Positions 25,020 through 33,362 of a DNA stretch of 64,000 nt are shown here, one piece after another. The stretch spans positions 1 through 64,000 of the forward strand of contig NZ_JAAZUI010000018.1 of the NCBI RefSeq assembly GCF_012524075.1. The letters are read 5' to 3'. The stretch's first letter is position 1. Every line of letters begins with the position of its first letter. The stretch comes from Lutibacter sp. B1. Its GTDB lineage: Bacteria; Bacteroidota; Bacteroidia; Flavobacteriales; Flavobacteriaceae. A model generated the notes under the pieces. That model had not been told where the DNA came from and did not search any database. It saw only the letters and a list, made by a program, of their open reading frames with translations. A program made the translations under genes and the position numbers.

Positions 25020-25970
25020 TTATTTTAATATTTCAATAATTTGTTCAGCTAATTCTGTACCAATTCTATTTTGAGCTTCGCCTGTTGCAGCTCCAATATG
25101 AGGTGTAAGTGACAGATTAGGGTTCATTAACAATTGAATTTCAGGTGTTGGCTCTTTTTCAAACACGTCAAGTGCAGCTTTTGAAACTTTGCCACTTTCA
25201 ATGGCTTTTATCAGTTCAATTTCATTAATTACACCACCACGAGCTGCATTTACAATAAATACACCATCTTTCATTAATTTAAATTCTTTTTCAGAAATCA
25301 CGTACTCTTTTTGTGCCGGAACATGTAATGAAATAAAGTCGGACTGTTTTAAAACTTCTTCTTTAGAAATTGTATTGATTTGGAAAAAAACTGCTTGATG
25401 ATCAAAAAATTCTATTTCAAGATTTACCTGTTCAATAAAAGGATCATACGCTACAACTTTCATTCCTAAACCAAGGGCAATTTTTGCTGTTGCTTGTCCA
25501 ATTCTACCAAAACCGATAATACCAATTGTTTTTCCTTTTAACTCTACACCTTTAGCATAAGATTTTTTTAAAGTATTGAACTTTGAATCACCCTCTAATG
25601 GCATATTTCTGTTAGATTCATGTAAAAAACGAACCATACCAAATAAATGAGCAAACACTAATTCTGCAACAGAATGAGAAGATGCAGCAGGTGTATTTAT
25701 TACATTCAGTCCTTTTTCACGCGCATACTCAACATCTATATTGTCCATTCCAACACCACCACGACCAATAATTTTAAGTGAAGGGCAGTTATCTATTATA
25801 TCTTTTCTAACTTTTGTAGCGCTTCTTACAAGTAATACAGATATCTCATTTTTATTAATATAATCTACCAGTTGTTCTTGAGCTACTTTTGCCAGGTCTA
25901 CTTTAAATCCGGCTTGTTCTAATGCAATAACGCCACTAGTTGCTATTCCGTCATTTGCTAATACTTTCAT
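25020..25970 (-). CDS. serA: D-3-phosphoglycerate dehydrogenase (short form)
   Basis: The enzyme oxidises 3-phosphoglycerate to phosphohydroxypyruvate, the first step of serine synthesis. The 316 residues contain the D-2-hydroxyacid dehydrogenase pattern: GRGGVGMDNID near 73-83, Rossmann GFGRIGQATA near 150-159, catalytic Arg in NAARGGV, Glu in DVFEKEPTP, and His in TPHIGAATGE. There is no C-terminal ACT domain, so serine feedback through that domain is absent. It overlaps serC by 20 bases and is co-transcribed with it. Confidence 0.9.
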   Translation of the reverse strand: MKVLANDGIATSGVIALEQAGFKVDLAKVAQEQLVDYINKNEISVLLVRSATKVRKDIIDNCPSLKIIGRGGVGMDNIDVEYAREKGLNVINTPAASSHSVAELVFAHLFGMVRFLHESNRNMPLEGDSKFNTLKKSYAKGVELKGKTIGIIGFGRIGQATAKIALGLGMKVVAYDPFIEQVNLEIEFFDHQAVFFQINTISKEEVLKQSDFISLHVPAQKEYVISEKEFKLMKDGVFIVNAARGGVINEIELIKAIESGKVSKAALDVFEKEPTPEIQLLMNPNLSLTPHIGAATGEAQNRIGTELAEQIIEILK

Positions 25971-27054
25971 CTTTTTGATTTTTTGTTTTATAGTTTTTTT
26001 CTAGTTGTTGCATTACATCAACTAATACTTGGATGCTTTCTATTGGCATAGCATTATAAATACTGGCTCTATATCCTCCAACCGAACGATGACCTTTTAA
26101 CCCACTTATTCCGGCATCATTCCAAAGTTTGTCAAAAGCTTCTTTATAAGCTTCATCTATAAGGTTAAAAGTAACATTCATTAACGAGCGGTCTTCTTTT
26201 TCAGCAAAACCAATAAATAGAGAATTTCTATCTATTTCATTATAAAGTAAAGTTGCTTTTTCTTGGTTTATTTTTTCGATAGCAGAAATTCCTCCTAAAT
26301 CTTTTAGCCATTGTAATGTTAACATTGAAACATAAACCGCAAAAACAGGAGGCGTGTTAAACATACTGTCTTTACTAATATGAACTTGGTAATCTAACAT
26401 TGAAGGGATGGTACGGCCTGTTTTTCCTAAAATTTCATCTTTCACAACAACTAAAGTTGTACCTGCAGGGCCCATGTTTTTTTGAGCACCGGCATAAATT
26501 AAATCGAATTTGTTAAAGTCTAATTGACGTGAAAATATATCAGAACTCATATCACAAACCAGTAAGCTGTCAGTTTTAGGAAATTCTTTTAGTTGAGTTC
26601 CAAAAATTGTATTGTTAGATGTACAATGTACATAATCAACATCAGTTGGTACGGTATAATTTTTAGGAATATAATTATAGCTTTGGTCTTTCGAGGAGGC
26701 AAATACTTCAACTTCGCCTAACAATTTTGCTTCTTTAATTGCTTTTGAACTCCAAGTACCTGTATCTAAGTACCCGGCTTTTCCGCCAACTTTTAAAAGA
26801 TTGTAGGCAGCCATTAAAAATTCTAAACTGGCACCACCTTGTAAAAACAAAACGGAGTAACCTTCAGGAAGGTTTAAAAGTTCTTTAACTAAATTACGAG
26901 CATTTTCCATAACCTCAATAAACTCTTTGCTTCTATGCGATATTTCGATTAAAGATAAATCGATACCATTAAAATTTACTACCGCTTCAGATGCTTTTTT
27001 TAAGACTTCTTGAGGTAAAATGCAAGGACCTGCACTAAAATTATGTTTTTTCAT
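25951..27054 (-). CDS. serC: Phosphoserine aminotransferase
   Basis: SerC makes phosphoserine from phosphohydroxypyruvate and glutamate. The start at 27054 (MKKHNFSAGPCILP) is preferred over the frame start at 27084, since family members begin with this NFSAGP block; this gives 367 residues. The PLP lysine lies in YAGAQKNMGPAG near 195-206 and a substrate-binding segment GHRSVGGYRASIYNAMP near 325. The gene precedes and overlaps serA, forming a two-gene serine operon. Confidence 0.93.
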   Translation of the reverse strand: MKKHNFSAGPCILPQEVLKKASEAVVNFNGIDLSLIEISHRSKEFIEVMENARNLVKELLNLPEGYSVLFLQGGASLEFLMAAYNLLKVGGKAGYLDTGTWSSKAIKEAKLLGEVEVFASSKDQSYNYIPKNYTVPTDVDYVHCTSNNTIFGTQLKEFPKTDSLLVCDMSSDIFSRQLDFNKFDLIYAGAQKNMGPAGTTLVVVKDEILGKTGRTIPSMLDYQVHISKDSMFNTPPVFAVYVSMLTLQWLKDLGGISAIEKINQEKATLLYNEIDRNSLFIGFAEKEDRSLMNVTFNLIDEAYKEAFDKLWNDAGISGLKGHRSVGGYRASIYNAMPIESIQVLVDVMQQLEKNYKTKNQKDESISK

Positions 27055-27134
27055 TTTATGAAGTATGAAATTAATATAAAACAAATTTCGTTAAAAAAAG
27101 GTAAAAAAGGCTATATATTTTTACAAAAAAAAGA

Positions 27135-28196
27135 TTAAATTCTTAACAAAAAATCAACAGTATCAACATTATCCGCATAATTCCATAATTCAGGTTGCTG
27201 AGTTTTTCCAAACTTCACAAAATCGAAAACGTTTTCGTTACATGCAACACATTGAATGGCTGACTGTTCGCTATTTAGCCTTTGTGTTAAGTTGTTAAAT
27301 GACGTATAATACTCGTAAAACAGAGTTGCAATAGGAGAGGAGTAGCTAGTATCTTCTTTTAGCATTATAAAACCATTTTCTCTAAGTTTATATAAACTCA
27401 TTAAATAAACTGCTTTGTTATAATCGTAGTTATTTTCGTATTTTTTGTAGTTTATAATATCTTTGAATTTATACAAGGCATTAAAAAGTAAATCGAAATT
27501 ATAATTTGGGGGAACAAATATTTTTGAAACGCTTCGGCAACCTAATCCAAAATATTGAAAAATATCTTCACCTAAAGCTTCTAATTCTTCTTTAGTTTCT
27601 TTACCGGTTATAATTGCAACTGAATTTCTGTTTTTTCTAATTATGTTTGGAAATTTCCCAAAATAATGCTCAAAATAGCGTGCTGTATTATTGCTTCCTG
27701 TTGCAATAACAGCATCAAAATCAGTTAATTTATCTTCAGTAAAAGTTATTTTATTTTTAAAGGAAGGATTGTAATATTCTAAAAATTTTGCGATTAGCGG
27801 TAAAAAATGTTTATCGTTTGACGATAGTTTTACCATAGCATTATGTCCACATATTAATACGGATAAAAAATCGTGAAAGCCAACTAAAGGAATATTACCG
27901 GCCATAATAATGGCAACATTTTTGGGCTGTTTCAGTTCGTTAAAATTATAGGTAGAAGTCCATTTTTGTAGATTTTCATTAGTTAGCGTTTCACTCCAAC
28001 TTTCAAATGCTTTTAAAACGTTATCTTTTGTAAACCAACCGTTGTATTCTTGTGCTCTTTCAATTTGCATTTTAAATACATCAAAAAATAGATCATTAAA
28101 TTCTGATATTTCTTTTTTTTCTATTCCTTTGGTTGTGAATTGCTTAAAAAAACGACCTAATTCTGTAAATGCTTCAATTCGCTGGTTTAAATTCAT
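27135..28196 (-). CDS. LuxC-family acyl-CoA reductase-like protein
   Basis: This 353-residue cytoplasmic protein fits the LuxC/acyl-CoA reductase family of the aldehyde dehydrogenase superfamily: VAIIMAGNIPLVGFHDFLSV near 93-112, then GSNNTARYFEHYFG near 172-185, and the candidate catalytic Cys in FGLGCRSVSKIFVPP near 220. Typical aldehyde dehydrogenase NAD motifs are reduced. In Flavobacteriia this gene commonly sits beside the ferredoxin gene that is divergent here. Its physiological substrate is unknown. A CAAAATTA -7 element at 28234-28241 (read on the minus strand) lies about 38 bases upstream. Confidence 0.75.
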   Translation of the reverse strand: MNLNQRIEAFTELGRFFKQFTTKGIEKKEISEFNDLFFDVFKMQIERAQEYNGWFTKDNVLKAFESWSETLTNENLQKWTSTYNFNELKQPKNVAIIMAGNIPLVGFHDFLSVLICGHNAMVKLSSNDKHFLPLIAKFLEYYNPSFKNKITFTEDKLTDFDAVIATGSNNTARYFEHYFGKFPNIIRKNRNSVAIITGKETKEELEALGEDIFQYFGLGCRSVSKIFVPPNYNFDLLFNALYKFKDIINYKKYENNYDYNKAVYLMSLYKLRENGFIMLKEDTSYSSPIATLFYEYYTSFNNLTQRLNSEQSAIQCVACNENVFDFVKFGKTQQPELWNYADNVDTVDFLLRI

Positions 28197-28233
28197 TAAT
28201 GATAATCTTAAAATTAAAGTTTTATATTTACTG

Positions 28234-28241
28234 CAAAATTA
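28234..28241 (-). promoter_or_regulatory. -7 promoter element of the LuxC-like gene
   Basis: On the minus strand this reads TAATTTTG, matching TAnnTTTG, in the divergent region shared with the ferredoxin gene. Confidence 0.45.
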
Positions 28242-28255
28242 ATCTAAATAAAATT

Positions 28256-28606
28256 ATGGCAATAAAAATAACTGATGAATGTATAAATTGTGGGGCTTGT
28301 GAGCCGGAATGCCCAAATAACGCTATTTATGAAGCAGCTGAAGATTGGAGATTCTCTGACGGAACTTCACTTTCAGGAAAAATAATATTACCTAATGGTG
28401 GTGAATTTGATGCTGATGAATCGCAAGAACCGAAAAGTGATGAATATTATTTTATAGTGACCGATAAATGTACTGAGTGTAAAGGATTTCATGATGAGCC
28501 GCAATGTGCAGCTGTTTGTCCGGTAGATTGTTGTGTGCCCGATGAAGATAATGAAGAAACAGAAGAAGAATTACTTTCTAAACAACGTTTTTTACATGAC
28601 GAATAG
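28256..28606 (+). CDS. 2[4Fe-4S]-type ferredoxin
   Basis: From the ATG at 28256 (MAIKITDE) the protein has 116 residues; the longer open frame from 28169 overlaps the divergent gene and is not conserved in character. Two cysteine clusters are present: CINCGACEPECP near 9-20, and CTECKGFHDEPQCAAVCPVDCC near 73-94. They are separated by an acidic insert, and the tail is Glu/Asp-rich. It is a low-potential electron carrier; the partner enzyme is not evident. It is followed by its own terminator. Confidence 0.9.
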   Translation: MAIKITDECINCGACEPECPNNAIYEAAEDWRFSDGTSLSGKIILPNGGEFDADESQEPKSDEYYFIVTDKCTECKGFHDEPQCAAVCPVDCCVPDEDNEETEEELLSKQRFLHDE

Positions 28607-28624
28607 CTAATGCTAATAAATTAC

Positions 28625-28653
28625 AAAAAACTCCAAATTATTGGAGTTTTTTT
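28625..28653 (+). terminator. Terminator of the ferredoxin gene
   Basis: AAAACTCCAA pairs with TTGGAGTTTT around ATTA and is followed by T. Confidence 0.85.
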
Positions 28654-28661
28654 GTTTTAAA

Positions 28662-28671
28662 GTGAGTTCGA
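28662..28671 (+). repeat. Possible solo copy of the IS982-like tip
   Basis: GTGAGTTCGA here equals the presumed outer end of the insertion sequence at the left edge (minus strand, 164-173). The match is 10 bases and could be chance; it lies between the ferredoxin terminator and the FucP-like gene. Confidence 0.25.
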
Positions 28672-28723
28672 TTAATTAAAAAATTTAATTAATTTCAGAT
28701 ATTTTTAAACCAAACTTACTTTT

Positions 28724-30037
28724 TTACCCTTTTTGTTCTATATATGAATTACTTTTTTTAGCAAAATAAAAGATATAGAAGTAACATAAAATCATAACTA
28801 ATAAAGCTGGTTTAAAATCAAACTTATCAGTAAAAAAGCCATATAAAGGAGGTATAATTGCCCCACCTGCAATGGCAGTACAAAGTATTCCTGAGGCTTG
28901 TGGTTTGTACTCACCTAAACCGGTTAATGATAATGTAAAAATTGTTGGAAACATAATTGAGTTAAATAACCCAACCAATAAAATACTCCACATTGCAACA
29001 AAACCATTAGTATTCATTGAAATTGCCAATAAGGTAATGGCCATAATTGCAAATATTGCCAATATTTTTGAAGGAGCTACAATTCGTGTTAAATAGGCTC
29101 CAATAAATCTGCCAACCATTGCACCAGACCAGTAAAAAATTACAAATGCTCCAACAATAGCTTTATTATCTACACTTTCAAGATTTTTATTCAATACAAA
29201 TTCAGAAATTTTAGACATAAATTCACTATTTCTAATCAATTCAGGCATATTCATATTTAAAAAATAGTTTACTAAGTAACTTCCAATTGCAACTTCAGCA
29301 CCAACATATAAAAAAATGCCAACAGCACCCATTTTTAGTATGTTGTGTTTTAATGCATTTTTGTATCCAAAACCTTCTTTTTTCTTTAAAATATTAGGAA
29401 GTTTTATAAATGAAATTATAAATGCGAGTAATAATAAGGAACCTGCCAATACTAAAAATGGATTTTGAACAGCAGATGCTTCTCCAATTAAATATGTTTC
29501 TTTTTCTGCAGGTAATAAATTATTTATTTCTTCACTATTTTTTATGGAGTCGCTTAATATAAACATTGCTCCAAAAGCCGGTGCAATTGCAGTTCCTAAT
29601 GAGTTAAATGCTTGTGATAAATTTAAACGGCTTGATGCTGTTTCTTCGGGTCCTAAAACTGCAACATAAGGATTTGCAGCTACTTGTAATACGGTCATTC
29701 CGCCTGCTAAAACAAAATAGCCAAGCATAAAAAGAGGAAATATTCGATATGAAGCTGCCGGATAGAATAATAAACATCCTATACCCATAACAGATAATCC
29801 TAAGAGAATACCTTTTTTATAGCCTATTTTTGATAAAATAAAACCAGAAGGTATAGAGAGTAAACCATAAGCCATAAAAAAAGCGAATTGTACTAATCCT
29901 GCCTGAAAATAAGTAAGCTCAAAAACTTCTTTAAGCCTTGGAATAAGAGAATCTACTAATACAGTAATAAATCCCCACATAAAAAAAAGCGAGGTTAATA
30001 AAGCAAATGCTTTATTGTAATTTTTGGAAGAATTCAA
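28724..30037 (-). CDS. FucP-type sugar:proton symporter (MFS)
   Basis: The 437-residue protein has about 12 membrane helices and the features of the fucose/glucose/galactose permease family: FFMWGFITVLVDSLIPRLKEVF near 17-38, then LVQFAFFMAYGLLSIPSG near 48-65, and QVAANPYVAVLGPEETASSRLNL-type residues near 115-140. The second half includes GAMVGRFIGAYLTR. The family imports sugars with protons; the sugar is not predictable by eye. It stands alone, divergent from ychF. Confidence 0.85.
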   Translation of the reverse strand: MNSSKNYNKAFALLTSLFFMWGFITVLVDSLIPRLKEVFELTYFQAGLVQFAFFMAYGLLSIPSGFILSKIGYKKGILLGLSVMGIGCLLFYPAASYRIFPLFMLGYFVLAGGMTVLQVAANPYVAVLGPEETASSRLNLSQAFNSLGTAIAPAFGAMFILSDSIKNSEEINNLLPAEKETYLIGEASAVQNPFLVLAGSLLLLAFIISFIKLPNILKKKEGFGYKNALKHNILKMGAVGIFLYVGAEVAIGSYLVNYFLNMNMPELIRNSEFMSKISEFVLNKNLESVDNKAIVGAFVIFYWSGAMVGRFIGAYLTRIVAPSKILAIFAIMAITLLAISMNTNGFVAMWSILLVGLFNSIMFPTIFTLSLTGLGEYKPQASGILCTAIAGGAIIPPLYGFFTDKFDFKPALLVMILCYFYIFYFAKKSNSYIEQKG

Positions 30038-30131
30038 AAGAAAATATTTTATTTATTAGAAGAAATAAAGATAAAAAATATATGCTAATTAGTATTCTAA
30101 AAATCAAATTTAAATAACCAAAACTTAATAC

Positions 30132-30139
30132 TATATTTG
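30132..30139 (+). promoter_or_regulatory. -7 promoter element of ychF
   Basis: TATATTTG matches TAnnTTTG and lies 19 bases before the ychF start codon. Confidence 0.55.
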
Positions 30140-30158
30140 TAGCATTAAAAATATTTAG

Positions 30159-31253
30159 ATGAAAGCAGGAATTGTTGGATTACCAAACGTAGGTAAATCT
30201 ACTTTATTTAATTGTTTGTCGAATGCAAAAGCACAAAGCGCAAACTTTCCATTTTGTACTATTGAGCCAAATATAGGTGTGGTAAATGTACCCGATAATC
30301 GATTAACCAAACTTGAAGAATTGGTAAAACCGGAGCGTGTTTTACCTGCAACAGTTGATATAGTTGATATAGCAGGATTGGTAAAAGGTGCAAGTAAAGG
30401 CGAAGGATTAGGGAATAAATTTTTGGCAAATATCAGAGAAACAGATGCTATCATTCACGTGTTGCGTTGTTTTGATAATGATAATATAGTTCACGTTGAC
30501 ACAACTGTAGATCCTGTTAGAGATAAAGAAACAATTGATATTGAGTTACAGTTAAAAGACCTTGAAACTTTAGATAAAAGATTAGAACGTGTTAGAAAAA
30601 CGGCGAGAACTGGTAACAAAGAAGCGCAAAAAGAATTAGAGGTTTTAGAAAAAGTTAAAGTTGGATTAGAAGCGGCAATTTCAGTTAGAGCAATAGATTT
30701 AACAGATAAAGAAAGAGAAGAATACATAAAGCCTATTCAGTTTATTACAGATAAGCCGGTATTGTACGTTTGTAATGTTGATGAAAATTCAGCAGTTACC
30801 GGTAATAGTTATGTTGATGCGGTAAAAGACGCTGTAAAAAATGAAAATGCTGAAGTTATTATTTTAGCTGTAGGTACTGAAGCCGATATTACAGAATTGG
30901 AAACTTATGAAGAACGTAAGTTATTTTTAGAAGATTTAGGTTTAGAAGAACCCGGAGCATCGGTTTTAATTAGAGCGGCTTATAAATTATTAAATTTACA
31001 AACCTATTTTACAGCCGGTGTTAAAGAAGTTAGAGCCTGGACTATACATATTGGTGATACTGCACCTCAAGCAGCAGGTGTAATTCACAGTGATTTTGAG
31101 AAAGGTTTTATTAGAGCTGAAGTTATTAGCTATACTGATTTTGTTAATTACGGAAGCGAATTAAAAGTAAAAGAAGCCGGAAGAATGCGTGTTGAAGGTA
31201 AAGAATACGTTGTACACGATGGAGATGTTATGCATTTTAGATTCAATGTTTAA
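30159..31253 (+). CDS. ychF: Ribosome-binding ATPase YchF
   Basis: This is a 364-residue Obg-family P-loop protein. The G1 motif [12 protein letters not shown] is at 6-17, switch [12 protein letters not shown] near 30-41, G3 [16 protein letters not shown] near 66-81, a coiled-coil insert around 130-180, and a C-terminal TGS domain ([21 protein letters not shown] near 300-320). YchF uses ATP rather than GTP and associates with ribosomes, with links to oxidative stress response. All key parts are intact. Confidence 0.95.
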   Translation: MKAGIVGLPNVGKSTLFNCLSNAKAQSANFPFCTIEPNIGVVNVPDNRLTKLEELVKPERVLPATVDIVDIAGLVKGASKGEGLGNKFLANIRETDAIIHVLRCFDNDNIVHVDTTVDPVRDKETIDIELQLKDLETLDKRLERVRKTARTGNKEAQKELEVLEKVKVGLEAAISVRAIDLTDKEREEYIKPIQFITDKPVLYVCNVDENSAVTGNSYVDAVKDAVKNENAEVIILAVGTEADITELETYEERKLFLEDLGLEEPGASVLIRAAYKLLNLQTYFTAGVKEVRAWTIHIGDTAPQAAGVIHSDFEKGFIRAEVISYTDFVNYGSELKVKEAGRMRVEGKEYVVHDGDVMHFRFNV

Positions 31254-31280
31254 ACAATTTTTTAGATAAAAATTCTTTTG

Positions 31281-31316
31281 AAAGTCTGTTAATAACTAAA
31301 TTAGCAGACTTTTTTA
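31281..31316 (+). terminator. Terminator of ychF
   Basis: AAAGTCTG (31281-31288) pairs with CAGACTTT (31305-31312), with inner TAAT/ATTA pairing, and is followed by T. Confidence 0.8.
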
Positions 31317-31369
31317 TTTTTTGAGGCAAAATAGTACTTTAGCATTTCTTCAAGAATTTTACTATATAA

Positions 31370-33223
31370 ATGGCAGAACAAACAACGTATACAGAGGATA
31401 ATATCCGTTCACTCGATTGGAAAGAACATATTAGAATGCGTCCCGGAATGTATATCGGTAAATTAGGTGATGGATCATCTCCTGATGATGGTATTTACAT
31501 TCTTATTAAGGAGGTATTAGATAATTCTATTGACGAATATGTAATGGGAGCTGGAAAAACCATTGAAGTTTCGGTAAAAGAAGAAATAGTTACCATTAGA
31601 GATTATGGAAGAGGCATTCCTTTAGGAAAAGTAGTAGATGTGGTTTCTAAAATGAATACTGGTGGTAAATACGATTCTCGTGCGTTTAAAAAATCAGTAG
31701 GGCTTAATGGTGTTGGTACAAAAGCTGTTAATGCGTTGTCGTCTTATTTTAAAGTACAATCAATTCGTGATGGTCAAACAGTTTTTGCCGAATTTTCCGC
31801 AGGAGATTTAACTCTTGAAGAAAAAGTTCAAGAGTCTTCACTACGTAAAGGAACCAAAGTAACCTTTGTTCCCGATAAAACTATTTTCCCCAAATTTAAA
31901 TTCAGAAGTGAATATATTGTAAAAATGATTAAGAATTATGTGTATCTAAATACAGGATTAACCATAATTTTTAATGGAGAAAAATATTATTCTGAAAATG
32001 GTTTAAAAGATTTATTAGAAGAAAATATAGCAGATGAATTTATGTTATTTCCTATAATTCATTTAAAAGGTGAAGATATTGAAGTGGCATTAACCTACAG
32101 TAAAGCACAATATAGTGAAGAATATCATTCATTTGTAAATGGACAACATACTACACAAGGAGGTACTCATCAAAATGCATTTAGAGAAGCTATTGTTAAA
32201 ACTATAAGAGAGTTTTTTGGAAAAAATTACGATGCTTCAGATATACGAAAATCGATAGTTTCAGCTATTAGTGTAAAGGTAATGGAACCTGTTTTTGAAA
32301 GTCAAACAAAAACAAAATTAGGTTCTACAGAAATGGGAGGAGGTTTACCTACTGTTAGAACTTTTATTACTGATTTTGTTAAAACTAATTTGGATAACTA
32401 TCTCCATAAAAATCCTAATGCTGCAGAAAAAATTCAGAGAAAAATTTTACAAGCAGAAAAGGAACGTAAAGATTTATCCGGTATTCGAAAATTAGCTCGT
32501 GAACGCGCAAAAAAAGCAAGTTTACACAATAAAAAATTACGCGACTGCCGTATTCATTTAAACGATTTAAAAAAAGACGATCGTTTAGAAAGCACTTTGT
32601 TTATAACTGAGGGAGATTCGGCAAGTGGCTCAATTACAAAATCGAGAAACGTAAATACACAAGCAGTTTTTAGTTTACGTGGAAAACCGTTGAATTCATA
32701 TAATATGAGTAAAAAAATTGTGTATGAAAACGAGGAGTTTAATTTATTGCAAGCGGCTTTAGATATTGAAGACGGATTGGAGAATTTACGTTATAATAAT
32801 ATTGTAATAGCTACCGATGCCGATGTTGATGGTATGCATATTCGTTTATTACTGATCACTTTCTTTTTGCAGTTTTTTCCTGAATTGATTAAAGAAGGAC
32901 ATTTGTATATTTTAGATACACCTTTATTTAGAGTTAGAGATAAAAAACAAACATTTTATTGTTATTCTCCGGAAGAAAAACAAGACGCTATTAATAAATT
33001 AAAAGGAAAACCTGAAATTACTCGATTTAAAGGATTAGGAGAAATTTCACCGGATGAATTTGTTCATTTTATTGGGAATGATATTCGTTTAGATCCTGTA
33101 ATGTTAGATAAAGAAATGTCTATAGATAAATTGTTGGAATTTTATATGGGTAAAAACACTCCCGATCGTCAAAAATTTATTATAAATAATTTAAAAGTTG
33201 AATTAGACTTAGTAGAAGAATAA
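31370..33223 (+). CDS. parE: DNA topoisomerase IV subunit B (GyrB/ParE family)
   Basis: This ATPase subunit has 617 residues: a GHKL ATPase domain (1-220) with EVLDNSIDE near 46-54 and [14 protein letters not shown] near 116-129, a transducer domain with QTKTKLG near 310, and a Toprim domain with Glu in TEGDSASGS near 413 and DADVDGMH near 482. The C-terminal block [12 protein letters not shown] is complete. It pairs with parC, which starts 139 bases downstream. Assignment as ParE rather than GyrB follows from short length and from adjacency to the ParC-like gene. Confidence 0.9.
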   Translation: MAEQTTYTEDNIRSLDWKEHIRMRPGMYIGKLGDGSSPDDGIYILIKEVLDNSIDEYVMGAGKTIEVSVKEEIVTIRDYGRGIPLGKVVDVVSKMNTGGKYDSRAFKKSVGLNGVGTKAVNALSSYFKVQSIRDGQTVFAEFSAGDLTLEEKVQESSLRKGTKVTFVPDKTIFPKFKFRSEYIVKMIKNYVYLNTGLTIIFNGEKYYSENGLKDLLEENIADEFMLFPIIHLKGEDIEVALTYSKAQYSEEYHSFVNGQHTTQGGTHQNAFREAIVKTIREFFGKNYDASDIRKSIVSAISVKVMEPVFESQTKTKLGSTEMGGGLPTVRTFITDFVKTNLDNYLHKNPNAAEKIQRKILQAEKERKDLSGIRKLARERAKKASLHNKKLRDCRIHLNDLKKDDRLESTLFITEGDSASGSITKSRNVNTQAVFSLRGKPLNSYNMSKKIVYENEEFNLLQAALDIEDGLENLRYNNIVIATDADVDGMHIRLLLITFFLQFFPELIKEGHLYILDTPLFRVRDKKQTFYCYSPEEKQDAINKLKGKPEITRFKGLGEISPDEFVHFIGNDIRLDPVMLDKEMSIDKLLEFYMGKNTPDRQKFIINNLKVELDLVEE

Positions 33224-33243
33224 GAATTTTACGTAATAAAATA

Positions 33244-33264
33244 GGTTACTGAGCGGAGATGAAG
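33244..33264. repeat. Fragment of REP-like repeat, copy B
   Basis: GGTTACTGAGCGGAGATGAAG lies in the parE-parC gap. Its first 12 bases are the inverse complement of 6249-6260. It is followed at about 33331-33346 by a second common flavobacterial string, CCTTCCCTTTGGGAAG, that can form a hairpin. Confidence 0.4.
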
Positions 33265-33362
33265 TAATGGCAAAGGATTTTTTCATTATAAAAAATGAAT
33301 AATAATAAAAAAGAATAATAAGTTTCCTTCCCTTTGGGAAGAATTAAGGTTGGGAATATAAT

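Noticed and set aside
33224-33362. Gap between parE and parC checked for a small gene.
   Set aside because: No open frame over about 20 codons with a ribosome binding site was found. The gap is explained by repeat fragments.
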